Assembly (NCBI GenBank): GCA_963643985.1
Contig: CAVINP010000013.1
Coordinates: 1-29,626, forward strand
Source of the DNA: SFTH01 sp963643985
GTDB taxonomy: Bacteria > Bacillota > Clostridia > Christensenellales > Aristaeellaceae
Direction: 5' to 3'
DNA length: 29,626 nucleotides
Shown here: piece by piece, positions 21,732-29,626 of the stretch
How positions within the stretch are numbered: position 1 is the stretch's first letter
Layout of the letters: every line of letters begins with the position of its first letter
Program-made: the position numbers and the translations under genes
The notes under the pieces: model-generated
What the model was told of the DNA's origin: nothing
The model's database searches: none
The model's input: the letters and a program-made list of their open reading frames with translations, nothing else

Positions 21732-22883
21732 ATGGCGATATTTACATCAACGGACGGAAAGTTTGAGATCACGGCGCTGTCGTTCAGCCCGCGCGGGGTC
21801 GTGTGGGGCGAGAGCACCAGCTGGTCGATGACAATCAAGAATCTGACGGGTCAGAAAATCACCAAACTGGCCATATATACACGCATTCACTACACCAAAA
21901 CCAGCGGGTCATCCACCTCAACAGCGATGCAGTGGTGGTTTACAGGTTCAGGCAGCATCTATGTCACGGTAAACTGGGCAAAGAATGCCGAGATGACATT
22001 CAGCGGAACAACGGCATACAGCCCGCGCGATGGAGATTCTGTAGCGCCGTTTACAAGCCGTTGCTTGCCAGTCAAAGCGCTAAGCGGTTCCGGTCTTGAG
22101 TGCGTGCTTCGCTGGAGCGAAGACAAAGATGCATCGTTTTTCAGCAATCTCTTCGGCACAAACAACGAATACTTCGGCATCCTCGATCAGCACTACAACC
22201 CGGCGATTGAGGACTTTGATGTGGAACGCGTGACGGATGACAGCATCAACGTCAAGACCACGGCGAAGCTTACGCAGGCGGCCGGGCTGACGGATGACCA
22301 GAAGGCGCGTATGACGGTCAGTTTGGTGGACGGTAGCGGCGTGGCCGTAATGCTCAATGCCACGAAGGATGAGATGCTGACGGGCATTACGGACAGTCTG
22401 ACCGCAATTACGCAGACATTTTCCAACAGCAGCAATCATACACTGACGCTGATCTTCGGCGATGAATTTGAGCAAAAGTCACGCATCGTTACGATTGCGA
22501 GGGCCTTTGCCAATGTGCATCTGTCCGGTGATCCGGCCGGCGGTGTGACCTTCGGCGGCTTCTGTGACCCGAACAATCCGGGGCAGTTTGAATGCCGGTA
22601 TCCGATGCATGCGCGCGGCGGTATCGCAAATTTCCAGACGGGCGTGACTGATCAGGCCAGCCACGACAACGGAACTGAGGAGACGATCACGTTTGAGACG
22701 GCGTTTGCCGAGGCACCGATGGTGGTGGCTGTCGCCGATGTGACGCAGAGTGGATCCAGTTTCGGCGGCTGCTTTGTGGCGGTGAAGAACGTGACGAGCA
22801 GCGGGTTTACGCTCAGGTATGCGAACACCAGCGGATCGACGCGAAAGTTTGCAGTCCGGTGGATGGCTTACGGGCCGGTGTAG
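21732..22883 (+). CDS. Tail fibre/receptor-binding protein with lectin-like C-terminus
   Basis: A 383-residue protein. The first about 260 residues are beta-rich, with repeated Ser/Thr segments. The stretch FGGFCDPNNPGQFECRYPMH followed by ARGGI at about 278-302 matches the usual phage fibre segment before the tip. The C-terminal about 65 residues (ETITFETAFAEAPMVVAVAD, VTSSGFTLRYANTSGS, FAVRWMAYGP) resemble the H-type lectin-like tip that binds cell-surface sugars. It is likely a receptor-binding fibre. It sits before the tape measure instead of after it. Confidence 0.7.
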   Translation: MAIFTSTDGKFEITALSFSPRGVVWGESTSWSMTIKNLTGQKITKLAIYTRIHYTKTSGSSTSTAMQWWFTGSGSIYVTVNWAKNAEMTFSGTTAYSPRDGDSVAPFTSRCLPVKALSGSGLECVLRWSEDKDASFFSNLFGTNNEYFGILDQHYNPAIEDFDVERVTDDSINVKTTAKLTQAAGLTDDQKARMTVSLVDGSGVAVMLNATKDEMLTGITDSLTAITQTFSNSSNHTLTLIFGDEFEQKSRIVTIARAFANVHLSGDPAGGVTFGGFCDPNNPGQFECRYPMHARGGIANFQTGVTDQASHDNGTEETITFETAFAEAPMVVAVADVTQSGSSFGGCFVAVKNVTSSGFTLRYANTSGSTRKFAVRWMAYGPV

Positions 22884-22941
22884 CGGGCCGGGAAGCAGAA
22901 GAGAGATCGAGGGCAAGACAAAGGAAAGGAAGTGAGGAGAT

Positions 22942-25900
22942 ATGCCGGACAGCAGTGTGAAGGATCTGGTGGTGCGACTGTCGTTTGAGCACGGTGACAC
23001 CAAGAGCCAGATTACCGCGATCAAGAATGAGATCAAGCTTTTGGATTCCGGCTTTGCCGCGGCGGCCGCCCAGGCCGGCGGATTCTCGGACAAACTGAAT
23101 CAGAGCGGCGCAAAGGCCGATCTGCTCAGGCAGAAGATCGCGCTGCAGGAGCAGGCGATTGCCAAGTATGGCCAAGCGATTGAGCAGGCGAACCAGAAGA
23201 TCAAGTCCGCCCAGGAGCGCCAGACGAGCTATGCGGCCAAGATCGAAGCCACCAAGCAGAAAAATACCGAACTGGTGGCGGCGATCAAGCAACAGCAGCA
23301 GGCGCTCAATCAGGCGGCAGCGGCCGGCAAGGAAGGCACCGACGAGTATGCCGAGATGGAAGCGGCGCTCAAGGCGCTCAAGGATGAACTTAATCAAAAC
23401 AAGCAGAACATCACACAGTGGGAGCAGGGCATCAAGCGCGCGGATACTACGATTGCCAATGCCGACAAGAATATCCAGAAGCTGACCACGGCGCAGAATG
23501 AATCCAAGGCCGCAATGGCCAACATGCAGAGCGAGCTGACGAAGCTCAACAGCAAGGTCGAGCAGCACAAGCAGAAACTGCAGGACGCGGCCAAGAGCCT
23601 GGAATCTTACAGCGAAAAGGCCACGAAGGCCGGGGAAGCGCAGCAGAAGATCGGTAAGACGCTGAGCACCGTGAGCGCCGGCATTGTGACGGCGGGCGTG
23701 GCCGCTGCGGGCGCGGCGATTTCCTGGGAAGACAGCTTCGCGGGCGTGCAGAAGACGGTTTCCGGTACGGATGAGCAGCTTGCCGAGATTGAGACATCGC
23801 TGATGGACATGAGCCAGATCAAGCCGGTGGATTCTTCAACGCTTGCCGATATTGCCGCCAATGCCGGACAACTGGGCATTGCCACCGAAAACGTGGTGCA
23901 GTTTACCGATGTCATGTCAGATCTGACGGCCACCACCAATCTGACCGCCGAGGAAGGCGCGAGCGCGTTTGCCAAGTTTGCCAACGTCACCGGCATGAGC
24001 CAGGATCACTTTTCGAATCTGGCCAGCACGGTGGTGGAACTGGGCAACAATATGGCCACGACCGAATCGGACATCACGGCGATGGCCACCAATCTGGCTT
24101 CCGCCGGAAGTCAGGCGGGCATGTCGGAAGCGGAAATCATGGGCATTGCTGCGGCGCTGTCGTCTCTCGGCCTGGAAGCCCAGGCGGGCGGCACGGCCTT
24201 TTCCAAGCTGTTTATCAACATGCAGGTGGCTGCGGAGACCGGCTCGGACAGCTTGAAGGATTATGCCGAGATTGCCGGCATGACGGCCGATGAATTTGCG
24301 ACGATGTTTTCACAGGATGCCGCGGGCGCGGTGACGGCATTTATCCAGGGACTGTCTTCCGGATCGGAGAGCGCGATCGTGATGCTGGATGAAATGGGCA
24401 TATCCGAAACGCGCTTCCGCGATGCACTGCTGAGATCGGCCAATGCGTCGGAACTGTTTACGAGCGCCATCGACATGGCCAACAGCGCATGGAGCGAAAA
24501 CACTGCGCTGGCCAATGAAGCACAGACCAAATACAACACCACGGCCAGCAAGCTCACGATGGTGGGCAACAAGGCCAAGGCGGCCGCGGTGTCCTTTGGC
24601 AGCGCGCTGCTGCCGATCATCCAGGACGGCATCGATTGGGTAAGCCAGCTGATCGAAAAGTTTACGGCGTTGGATGAAGGGACACAGAAGCAGATACTGA
24701 CGTTTGCGGCGTATGCGGCGGCGGTCGGGCCTGCGATATCCGTGATCGGCAAGCTCAACGGCGTGGTCGGTTCGGTGACGGGCGTGCTGGGCAAGCTGAC
24801 GAGTGCGGCGGCGAGTGCCGGCGGTGGCCTGTCGGGGCTGATGAGCTCCATCGGCGGCCTGCTCGGGCCTGCCGGCATTGCGGCGCTGGTGGCTGCGGCA
24901 GGTGTGGCGATTTACAAATTCGCCGACTGGGCATCGGGTGCCAAGGCTGCCCGGGAAGCGACCGAAGAAATGATGACGGTCGCCGAGGAATGGCAGAAGA
25001 CGCAGGCCACCACGATGTACGACACCGGCACGAGCGATGCGTTGGCACGCTTCGGCATGGATAAAGACAGCTTCACCAAGGCCGGTGCGCAGGGTGGCAG
25101 CTGGTTTGAGTCACTGGTGGCGACCTGGACGGACGGCAAGCGGGAAACGAGCGAGACGGTTAAGTCGTTCGTGGACAGCTTTACCGAGGATTCGGATTCG
25201 GTGCGCGACGCAATTGAGCAGCGGTCGGAGCTGCTCGGCAATCTGGGCACACTGACACCGGAGGCACAGGCGCAAATGGAAGCGGATCTGAAGCAGCTGG
25301 ACGATTGGGACAAAGAAATCGAGGCGCTGCTCAAGAAAAAACAGAACGGTATTCTGACCGAGGAAGATCAGACGCGCCTGGGCGAGGTGATCAAGCTCCG
25401 GGCGGAATTGCAGCTGGAGTATTCCGGCACGACCGGGGAAGGCTACGAGGGCGTGATCCAGGGCCTGCAGAGCGAGATCTCCAGAACGCTTGCCGGCGGC
25501 GGCGAGGTCGGCATGGATGTGTACGGCGATGCGCTGAACGCGCTTGCCGAAGGACGCCAGGCATACAATGAAGCGCTGGATGAGAGCTACGATACGCAGT
25601 ACGCGGAAGTGATGGCGATCGAAGACGAAGCGCAGCGCACCGAAGCACTGGCGGCGCTGAACGAGCAGTACAACCAGCAGCGCATAGATGGCGAAAAGGA
25701 ATATCAGGCGGCAGTCAAGCAGGTGGCCGCGGAAACGCTTAAGACCGGACTTGAATCGGGCGGCTTCCAGGAACAGATCGAACTGATCGATCAGATATCG
25801 GCGGCGATGTCCAGCGGCGATACGGTAAAGCTGGCGGAACTGACGGAAGGCCTCGACGAGGGCACGCTGACAAGCCTGTTGAGCGTGGTGACGCAGCTTC

Positions 25901-27546
25901 AAGGTGCCGGCACGACGGATAGCGAATTTGCCGAAATGGGCATTGATGCCGCGGACCTTTTATCCAAGATCCAGCAGATCCGGGATCTGGCCGGCGAGAT
26001 GGGCGAAAGCGGCGAAGGGCTGGCGACCATCTTCGGCGAAGCGCTGCCGGAAGAGGTGCAGCGGATCATGGTCGGCCTGGATATGACGCAGGCCGAGAAA
26101 GATTGGAATGACTTTGCCGAGGGCAAGGATACATTTGAGACGAAGGGCTCGATCACGCTCAATCCGCTGGATCAGGCGGCCATTACCGCATGGGAGGAAG
26201 CAAACAAGGATGTCGATATCCAGGGCCCGGCGGCCAAGATCGGCGTCGGCCTGGGTGCAAACTGGCAGACGACGGTTCAGACGGCACTGAACAACGGCAT
26301 GCTGAAGATCAGCACCGGGGACGGCGTGGATATACCGGTGACACCGGAGACGGCGGCGCAGATTGACGTCAATGACCTGGTGGTGCTCGGCGAGGACGGC
26401 ACGGTGCACGTGATTATCACGCCCGAAGTCGGCACGGTGGCCACGGTTGAGCAGGTCACGGCAGCAATGAACGAAAATCCGCTGGAAGACACCGTGATAT
26501 CATTCATGGGCGTGAGCACGCAGGACAGTGTCAACAGCATCAACGGCATGACACAGGCGCTCGCTGAGCAACAGGCACAGATCGATGCGCTCAACGCCAG
26601 CGGCGAGGTATATACCGAGAACGGTATCAGCTTATATGACCTGCAGACGAATCAGGATGCCGCAGCGACATCGCTCAGGCAGAGCCTGCAGAGCTTAAAC
26701 GAAGAGGACATCACCAATATCGCCAATCAGGCGGCCAATCTGATGGCGGCGCTGAGCAGCGGTGAACTGGACGAGGAAACGACAAAAGCATACACCGAGC
26801 AGCTGCAGCAGCTGCTGGGGGTGGTTAGCGCGGCGGATCAGTATCTCGGGACCGGCAACATGATCAGCGCCGGTATCGCCGAGGGCATGAAGGCATATGG
26901 CTGGGATGGGGATGCGACAACGCTTGCCGGCAGCATTCAATCGTCGATCGATGCTGCGCTGGGCGTGGCCTCGCCGGCAACCAGCATGATTCCGACCGGC
27001 GGGTATGTGGCCGCGGGCATTGCGCAGGGCATGAGCCAGTACAGCTTTGCCAGCGTGGCCGGAACGATTGCCGACAATCTGACGGGCGCGTTTGACGGCC
27101 TGGAGGATGACGGCGATGATATTGGATCCAACTTCGGGAAAGGGCTTCAGAGCGGCCTGGAATCCGAAATGAAGACGCTGCTGAACAAAGCCAAGGACTA
27201 TGCGGACAAGATCGCGCAGACGATCAAGGATGCGTGGAAGATTCATTCGCCGTCAAAGGTGGCCGAAAACCTGACCACCATGTTCGGACGCGGCCTGGAA
27301 GAGGGCATGAGCGGCTGGCCGACGGTCAGCGAGGCGCTGCTGAATTCGGATATTCGCCGTGTGTACGGCGCGTATGCGGCGACCGGGGCGAATGTGGACA
27401 ACTCGACATCAACATACAACCAACAGCGCAGCCTGGCGGTGACGGTGGACGGCATGACGGTGAGATCCGATCAGGATGTGCAGCAGATCGCCAGAGAGCT
27501 GAATCAGCTGGATCGACGGTATCTGAGGGGTCGCGGGAAGTGGTGA
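22942..27546 (+). CDS. Tape measure protein (1534 aa)
   Basis: The longest gene in the window. Residues 1 to about 240 are a long Ala/Gln/Lys-rich coiled coil. Residues about 250-500 are the PhageMin_Tail core (SWEDSFAGVQKTVSGTDEQ, GMSEAEIMGIAAALSSLGLE). Residues about 584-663 form a hydrophobic block (ILTFAAYAAAVGPAISVIG, then GPAGIAALVAAAGVAIYKFA), which may cross the host membrane on ejection. Near the C-terminus the conserved IHSPSKVAENLTTMFGRGLE (about 1433-1452) is the tape measure signature. By the rule of about 1.5 angstrom per residue the tail would be roughly 230 nm. GAGGAG precedes the ATG at 22942. Confidence 0.95.
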   Translation: MPDSSVKDLVVRLSFEHGDTKSQITAIKNEIKLLDSGFAAAAAQAGGFSDKLNQSGAKADLLRQKIALQEQAIAKYGQAIEQANQKIKSAQERQTSYAAKIEATKQKNTELVAAIKQQQQALNQAAAAGKEGTDEYAEMEAALKALKDELNQNKQNITQWEQGIKRADTTIANADKNIQKLTTAQNESKAAMANMQSELTKLNSKVEQHKQKLQDAAKSLESYSEKATKAGEAQQKIGKTLSTVSAGIVTAGVAAAGAAISWEDSFAGVQKTVSGTDEQLAEIETSLMDMSQIKPVDSSTLADIAANAGQLGIATENVVQFTDVMSDLTATTNLTAEEGASAFAKFANVTGMSQDHFSNLASTVVELGNNMATTESDITAMATNLASAGSQAGMSEAEIMGIAAALSSLGLEAQAGGTAFSKLFINMQVAAETGSDSLKDYAEIAGMTADEFATMFSQDAAGAVTAFIQGLSSGSESAIVMLDEMGISETRFRDALLRSANASELFTSAIDMANSAWSENTALANEAQTKYNTTASKLTMVGNKAKAAAVSFGSALLPIIQDGIDWVSQLIEKFTALDEGTQKQILTFAAYAAAVGPAISVIGKLNGVVGSVTGVLGKLTSAAASAGGGLSGLMSSIGGLLGPAGIAALVAAAGVAIYKFADWASGAKAAREATEEMMTVAEEWQKTQATTMYDTGTSDALARFGMDKDSFTKAGAQGGSWFESLVATWTDGKRETSETVKSFVDSFTEDSDSVRDAIEQRSELLGNLGTLTPEAQAQMEADLKQLDDWDKEIEALLKKKQNGILTEEDQTRLGEVIKLRAELQLEYSGTTGEGYEGVIQGLQSEISRTLAGGGEVGMDVYGDALNALAEGRQAYNEALDESYDTQYAEVMAIEDEAQRTEALAALNEQYNQQRIDGEKEYQAAVKQVAAETLKTGLESGGFQEQIELIDQISAAMSSGDTVKLAELTEGLDEGTLTSLLSVVTQLQGAGTTDSEFAEMGIDAADLLSKIQQIRDLAGEMGESGEGLATIFGEALPEEVQRIMVGLDMTQAEKDWNDFAEGKDTFETKGSITLNPLDQAAITAWEEANKDVDIQGPAAKIGVGLGANWQTTVQTALNNGMLKISTGDGVDIPVTPETAAQIDVNDLVVLGEDGTVHVIITPEVGTVATVEQVTAAMNENPLEDTVISFMGVSTQDSVNSINGMTQALAEQQAQIDALNASGEVYTENGISLYDLQTNQDAAATSLRQSLQSLNEEDITNIANQAANLMAALSSGELDEETTKAYTEQLQQLLGVVSAADQYLGTGNMISAGIAEGMKAYGWDGDATTLAGSIQSSIDAALGVASPATSMIPTGGYVAAGIAQGMSQYSFASVAGTIADNLTGAFDGLEDDGDDIGSNFGKGLQSGLESEMKTLLNKAKDYADKIAQTIKDAWKIHSPSKVAENLTTMFGRGLEEGMSGWPTVSEALLNSDIRRVYGAYAATGANVDNSTSTYNQQRSLAVTVDGMTVRSDQDVQQIARELNQLDRRYLRGRGKW

Positions 27547-27558
27547 CGGAGGGGGATA

Positions 27559-27577
27559 AACCCCTCCACCGCTGCCG
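27559..27577 (+). repeat. Repeat A, partial copy, joined to repeat C copy 3
   Basis: Only AACCCCTCCACCGCTGCCG remains before the C element. The upstream GGAGGGG (27548-27554) can pair with CCCCTCC (27561-27567). The whole interval 27547-27750 between tape measure and fibre is A-C-B. Confidence 0.6.
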
Positions 27578-27581
27578 TTAC

Positions 27582-27708
27582 GCACCCAAGACTTGCTTCG
27601 CAAGGCTTGGGCAGCGCTGTGCTGGGAACTGAAAGTTCCGCACAGGCTGGTCGCAACTCGATGAAATCGAGCTGCGACTGCTGTCGGTGCAGTGCGGCGA
27701 CTGCTATT
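27582..27708 (+). repeat. Repeat C, copy 3
   Basis: Hairpin 1: CCCAAG/CTTGGG enclosing CTTGC-TTC-GCAAG. Hairpin 2: CAGC/GCTG, CTGTGC/GCACAG, GAACT-GAA-AGTTC. Hairpin 3: GTCGCA (27650-27655) with TGCGAC (27673-27678) enclosing CTCGAT-GAA-ATCGAG. It ends with an extra GGCGACTGCTATT, a near repeat of its own tail. Confidence 0.85.
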
Positions 27709-27709
27709 G

Positions 27710-27733
27710 AAAAGCGACAACGTTGACGCTTTT
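27710..27733 (+). repeat. Repeat B, copy 5
   Basis: 24-bp dyad with a single mismatched A:A pair (core CAACGTTG), directly downstream of repeat C copy 3 and ending one base before the RBS region of the next gene. Confidence 0.85.
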
Positions 27734-27750
27734 GGAAGGAAGTGAAGGTC

Positions 27751-29307
27751 ATGGATGAAAGAATTGAGCGCAGTTTCTCCGGAGATATGGATCTGGGGGA
27801 ACTGGGGCGCTGCGGTGAGCATCTGACGCGGTGTATCGCGTGGGATTGCGCCGAAGTGCTTAAAGCGTATCCGGATGCGAACATCTTATGCGTGATGCAG
27901 CGCAACGGAGACGATGAGCCGTATACGGCGGAACTTGAGACGGACGGCACAAAGCGCGTGCTGACACTGACGGCAACGGACCTCGACAAAAAGGGCCGGC
28001 TGCGGATCGAGCTGCGGGTGCTGGACGGTGAGAAGATCTTAAAGAGCGCGACCTTCTGCGGCACGGTGGTCAGGTCACTGCGCGGCGAGGGGGATGCGCC
28101 CGGCGAACCGGTGCGGGATGTGCTCGACCGGGTCGATGCAACGTTGAAGGATGCACAGGCCGAGCTCGATGCGGACAAGGTGCTGCGCGACGAGCTGGAG
28201 ACGGCGCTGGACGGCGTGGATGCGGCGGTGGAGAAGGCGAGGACGGCTGGCGAGACTGCCGAAAAGGGTGAAGCCGAGCGCGTTGAAGCCGAAAAGATGC
28301 GCAGCGCCGCCGAAGACCTGCGCGACAATGCCGAGAACGCGCGCAGCATGGCCGAAAAGATGCGCGCGGAAAACGAAACACAGCGGCAGAGCAATGAGGA
28401 TGTGCGGAAAGAAGCCGAGAGCGCGAGAGCAGCCGCAGAGACGGCGCGCGTAAATAACGAAGCACGCCGGCAGGAACTGCTCACGGCTGCGGTAAAGAGC
28501 GCCAGTGACAGTGCGGTGAGCGCGGCCAGCAGCCAGACCAATGCTGCCAGCAGTGCAAGCGCCGCGGCGACGAGCGCAAAGAATGCCAAGACGAGCGAGA
28601 CGAACGCGATAACATCCGCAGCGAACGCCAAGACAAGCGAGACGAATGCCAAGACGAGCGAGACGGCCGTGGCCGGGTATGTGGAGAGCATCGCCAAGGA
28701 AGTGACCGCTGAGGATATTCTTGCGCTGGTAACCAGTACGTCGGCGGACGTGCGGAAGATCGCCGAGTGCGGCGAAAACGAAGAAGACCGCAAAGAAGCC
28801 GAGGCGCAGCGGATCAGAAATGAGAACGAGCGCATCAGCAACGAGACGGCGCGGGTGAGCGCTGAGAACAATCGTGCAAGTGCCGAGAACGCACGAATCT
28901 CCGCAGAGAGCGCGAGAGCAGCCGCAGAGACGGCGAGACAGGCAGCGGAGAGCAATCGTGCGGCGGCAGAAAAAGCGCGCGAGACGGCCTCCTCCGAAGC
29001 CGTGGCGGCATGCAAACAGGCCGTGGCGGACATCGGCGATATTGACACGGCCAAGACGGCAGCTCAGGCGGCTGCAAGTGCTGCGGCGGCATCCGAGAGC
29101 AATGCGAGCGCATCGGCAACGAATGCAGCGTCCAGCGAGAGCAACGCCAAGACGAGCGAGGATAACGCCAAGGCAAGCGAGACAGCCGTGGCGGGGTACG
29201 TCGAGAGCATCGCCAAGGAAGTGACGGCGGAGGATATGCTGAGCGAGCTGAAGGCACAGACGGAGCTGCTAAAACAGCTTCTGGCAAACGGCACGACAAC
29301 GGAATGA
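27751..29307 (+). CDS. Baseplate/fibre protein with duplicated coiled-coil cassette
   Basis: A 518-residue protein. ATG at 27751 is preferred over GTG 27742, with GGAAGGA upstream. Residues 1 to about 115 form a compact beta-rich domain (MDERIERSFSGDMDLGELGR, NILCVMQRNGDDEPYTAELE, LRIELRVLDGEKILKSATF) like the attachment domain of upper baseplate proteins. The rest is Ala-rich coiled coil with heptads and triplets of the SASAAATSAKNAKTSET type seen in side tail fibres. It contains two similar cassettes of about 160 residues (nt about 28261-28725 and 28771-29245), each ending VAGYVESIAKEVTAED. The 30-nt stretch at 28417-28446 is exactly repeated at 28906-28935, marking recent duplication. Likely a long fibre or stalk. 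Confidence 0.7.
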   Translation: MDERIERSFSGDMDLGELGRCGEHLTRCIAWDCAEVLKAYPDANILCVMQRNGDDEPYTAELETDGTKRVLTLTATDLDKKGRLRIELRVLDGEKILKSATFCGTVVRSLRGEGDAPGEPVRDVLDRVDATLKDAQAELDADKVLRDELETALDGVDAAVEKARTAGETAEKGEAERVEAEKMRSAAEDLRDNAENARSMAEKMRAENETQRQSNEDVRKEAESARAAAETARVNNEARRQELLTAAVKSASDSAVSAASSQTNAASSASAAATSAKNAKTSETNAITSAANAKTSETNAKTSETAVAGYVESIAKEVTAEDILALVTSTSADVRKIAECGENEEDRKEAEAQRIRNENERISNETARVSAENNRASAENARISAESARAAAETARQAAESNRAAAEKARETASSEAVAACKQAVADIGDIDTAKTAAQAAASAAAASESNASASATNAASSESNAKTSEDNAKASETAVAGYVESIAKEVTAEDMLSELKAQTELLKQLLANGTTTE

Positions 29308-29317
29308 GGTGATTTAA

Positions 29318-29626
29318 ATGGCGGATATTTTTACCGAGACGACGCAGGTGGCGATCCGAAGTGAGCTTGAGATTCAGTCGGGCTTTTTGAAGATTATCGC
29401 TGCGGGGTGGGATGTTGAAAGCTTCGAGGCGATGCAGGAGATTGTGGATCGCGGCGGCGGGCCGAGGTATTTCCCAGTCGGCACGATCATCAAGGTAGCA
29501 AGTGCAAATTACACGTGGGTGTATTTCGTGGTCGTGGCGCACGATCATCACAAGTGCCCGGAGAATGACAGCATTCACACCATGACCGTGATGCAGCTGA
29601 GCGTCATCTACGGTAGACCTTTTGAC
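29318..29626 (+). CDS. Truncated tail-tip protein (cut by window end)
   Basis: ATG at 29318 with GAGGTGAT upstream; 103 codons are visible with no stop. The pattern of an N-terminal helical part (VAIRSELEIQSGFLKIIAAG) and then PRYFPVGTIIKVASANYTWV and a His-rich HDHHKC segment leading to HTMTVMQL resembles DUF6273-type tail/fibre proteins of clostridial phages, where a preformed beta domain follows a short anchor. The link to the upstream fibre gene suggests it is a partner or tip. The assignment is tentative and the C-terminal part is missing. Confidence 0.6.
   Translation, partial: MADIFTETTQVAIRSELEIQSGFLKIIAAGWDVESFEAMQEIVDRGGGPRYFPVGTIIKVASANYTWVYFVVVAHDHHKCPENDSIHTMTVMQLSVIYGRPFD

Noticed and set aside
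3897..27733. Repeat B as a set of rho-independent terminators
   Set aside because: The T-run is only four bases, there is no loop in the dyad, and copies occur inside a coding frame and before RBSs, so termination is unlikely to be its main role.
28411..28935. Diversity-generating retroelement target or CRISPR-like repeat in the fibre gene
   Set aside because: The repeats are duplicated coiled-coil coding segments; no reverse transcriptase, template repeat or regularly spaced repeat array is visible.
27504..29054. Minus-strand open frame of 516 codons over the fibre gene
   Set aside because: Ser/Ala-rich sequence is the complement of the coiled-coil repeats, not an independent protein.

Overview
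This window is a phage genome or prophage segment from a high-GC member of the Firmicutes, most likely a gut-type Clostridia host. The evidence is strong AGGAGG-type ribosome binding sites, dense ATGA/TGATG overlapping starts, and protein families typical of clostridial siphoviruses. The virion genes are HK97-like: P27-type small terminase, HK97 portal, ClpP-like prohead protease, HK97-fold capsid, then a long non-contractile tail. No integrase, lysis genes or tRNAs are visible, so the element continues beyond at least one edge. The right edge cuts a tail-tip gene.

Layout. 1-620: a leftward gene for a small membrane-anchored protein (174-542) with its own promoter and terminator, and a 29-residue hydrophobic ORF (92-181) facing it. 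624-9272: rightward early genes, namely a Cro-like regulator, a primase-helicase fusion (1060-3816), a zinc-ribbon protein, a DUF3102-like protein, an ORF6C-domain protein, a second HTH protein, a MazG-like pyrophosphohydrolase, SSB, and an HTH protein in the position of a late regulator. 9261-9400: a control region with four 10-bp tandem repeats, a candidate promoter and an intrinsic terminator. 9411-18413: HNH nuclease, terminases, head, connector and major tail genes, ending with tail chaperones that carry a textbook -1 frameshift site. 18400-29626: a small ORF, distal tail protein, tail endopeptidase-like protein, a fibre, the tape measure (unusually downstream of these tail-tip genes), a duplicated coiled-coil fibre or baseplate protein, and a truncated tail-tip gene.

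The most unusual property is a load of three dispersed repeat families, A, B and C, at gene boundaries, all in the transcription direction. A (about 48 bp, two hairpins) has about ten full or partial copies. B (24-bp near-palindrome) has five. C (about 105-125 bp, three hairpins) has three copies whose stems differ by paired, compensatory changes. Several copies are translated as parts of proteins (809-1072, 3813-4280, the DUF3102-like protein and the large terminase leader). This resembles REP elements or Rickettsia palindromic elements and is unexpected at this density in a phage.

A run of 10 Ns at 11405-11414 lies inside the terminase gene. Reading-frame analysis shows it is an assembly placeholder, not a mutation.
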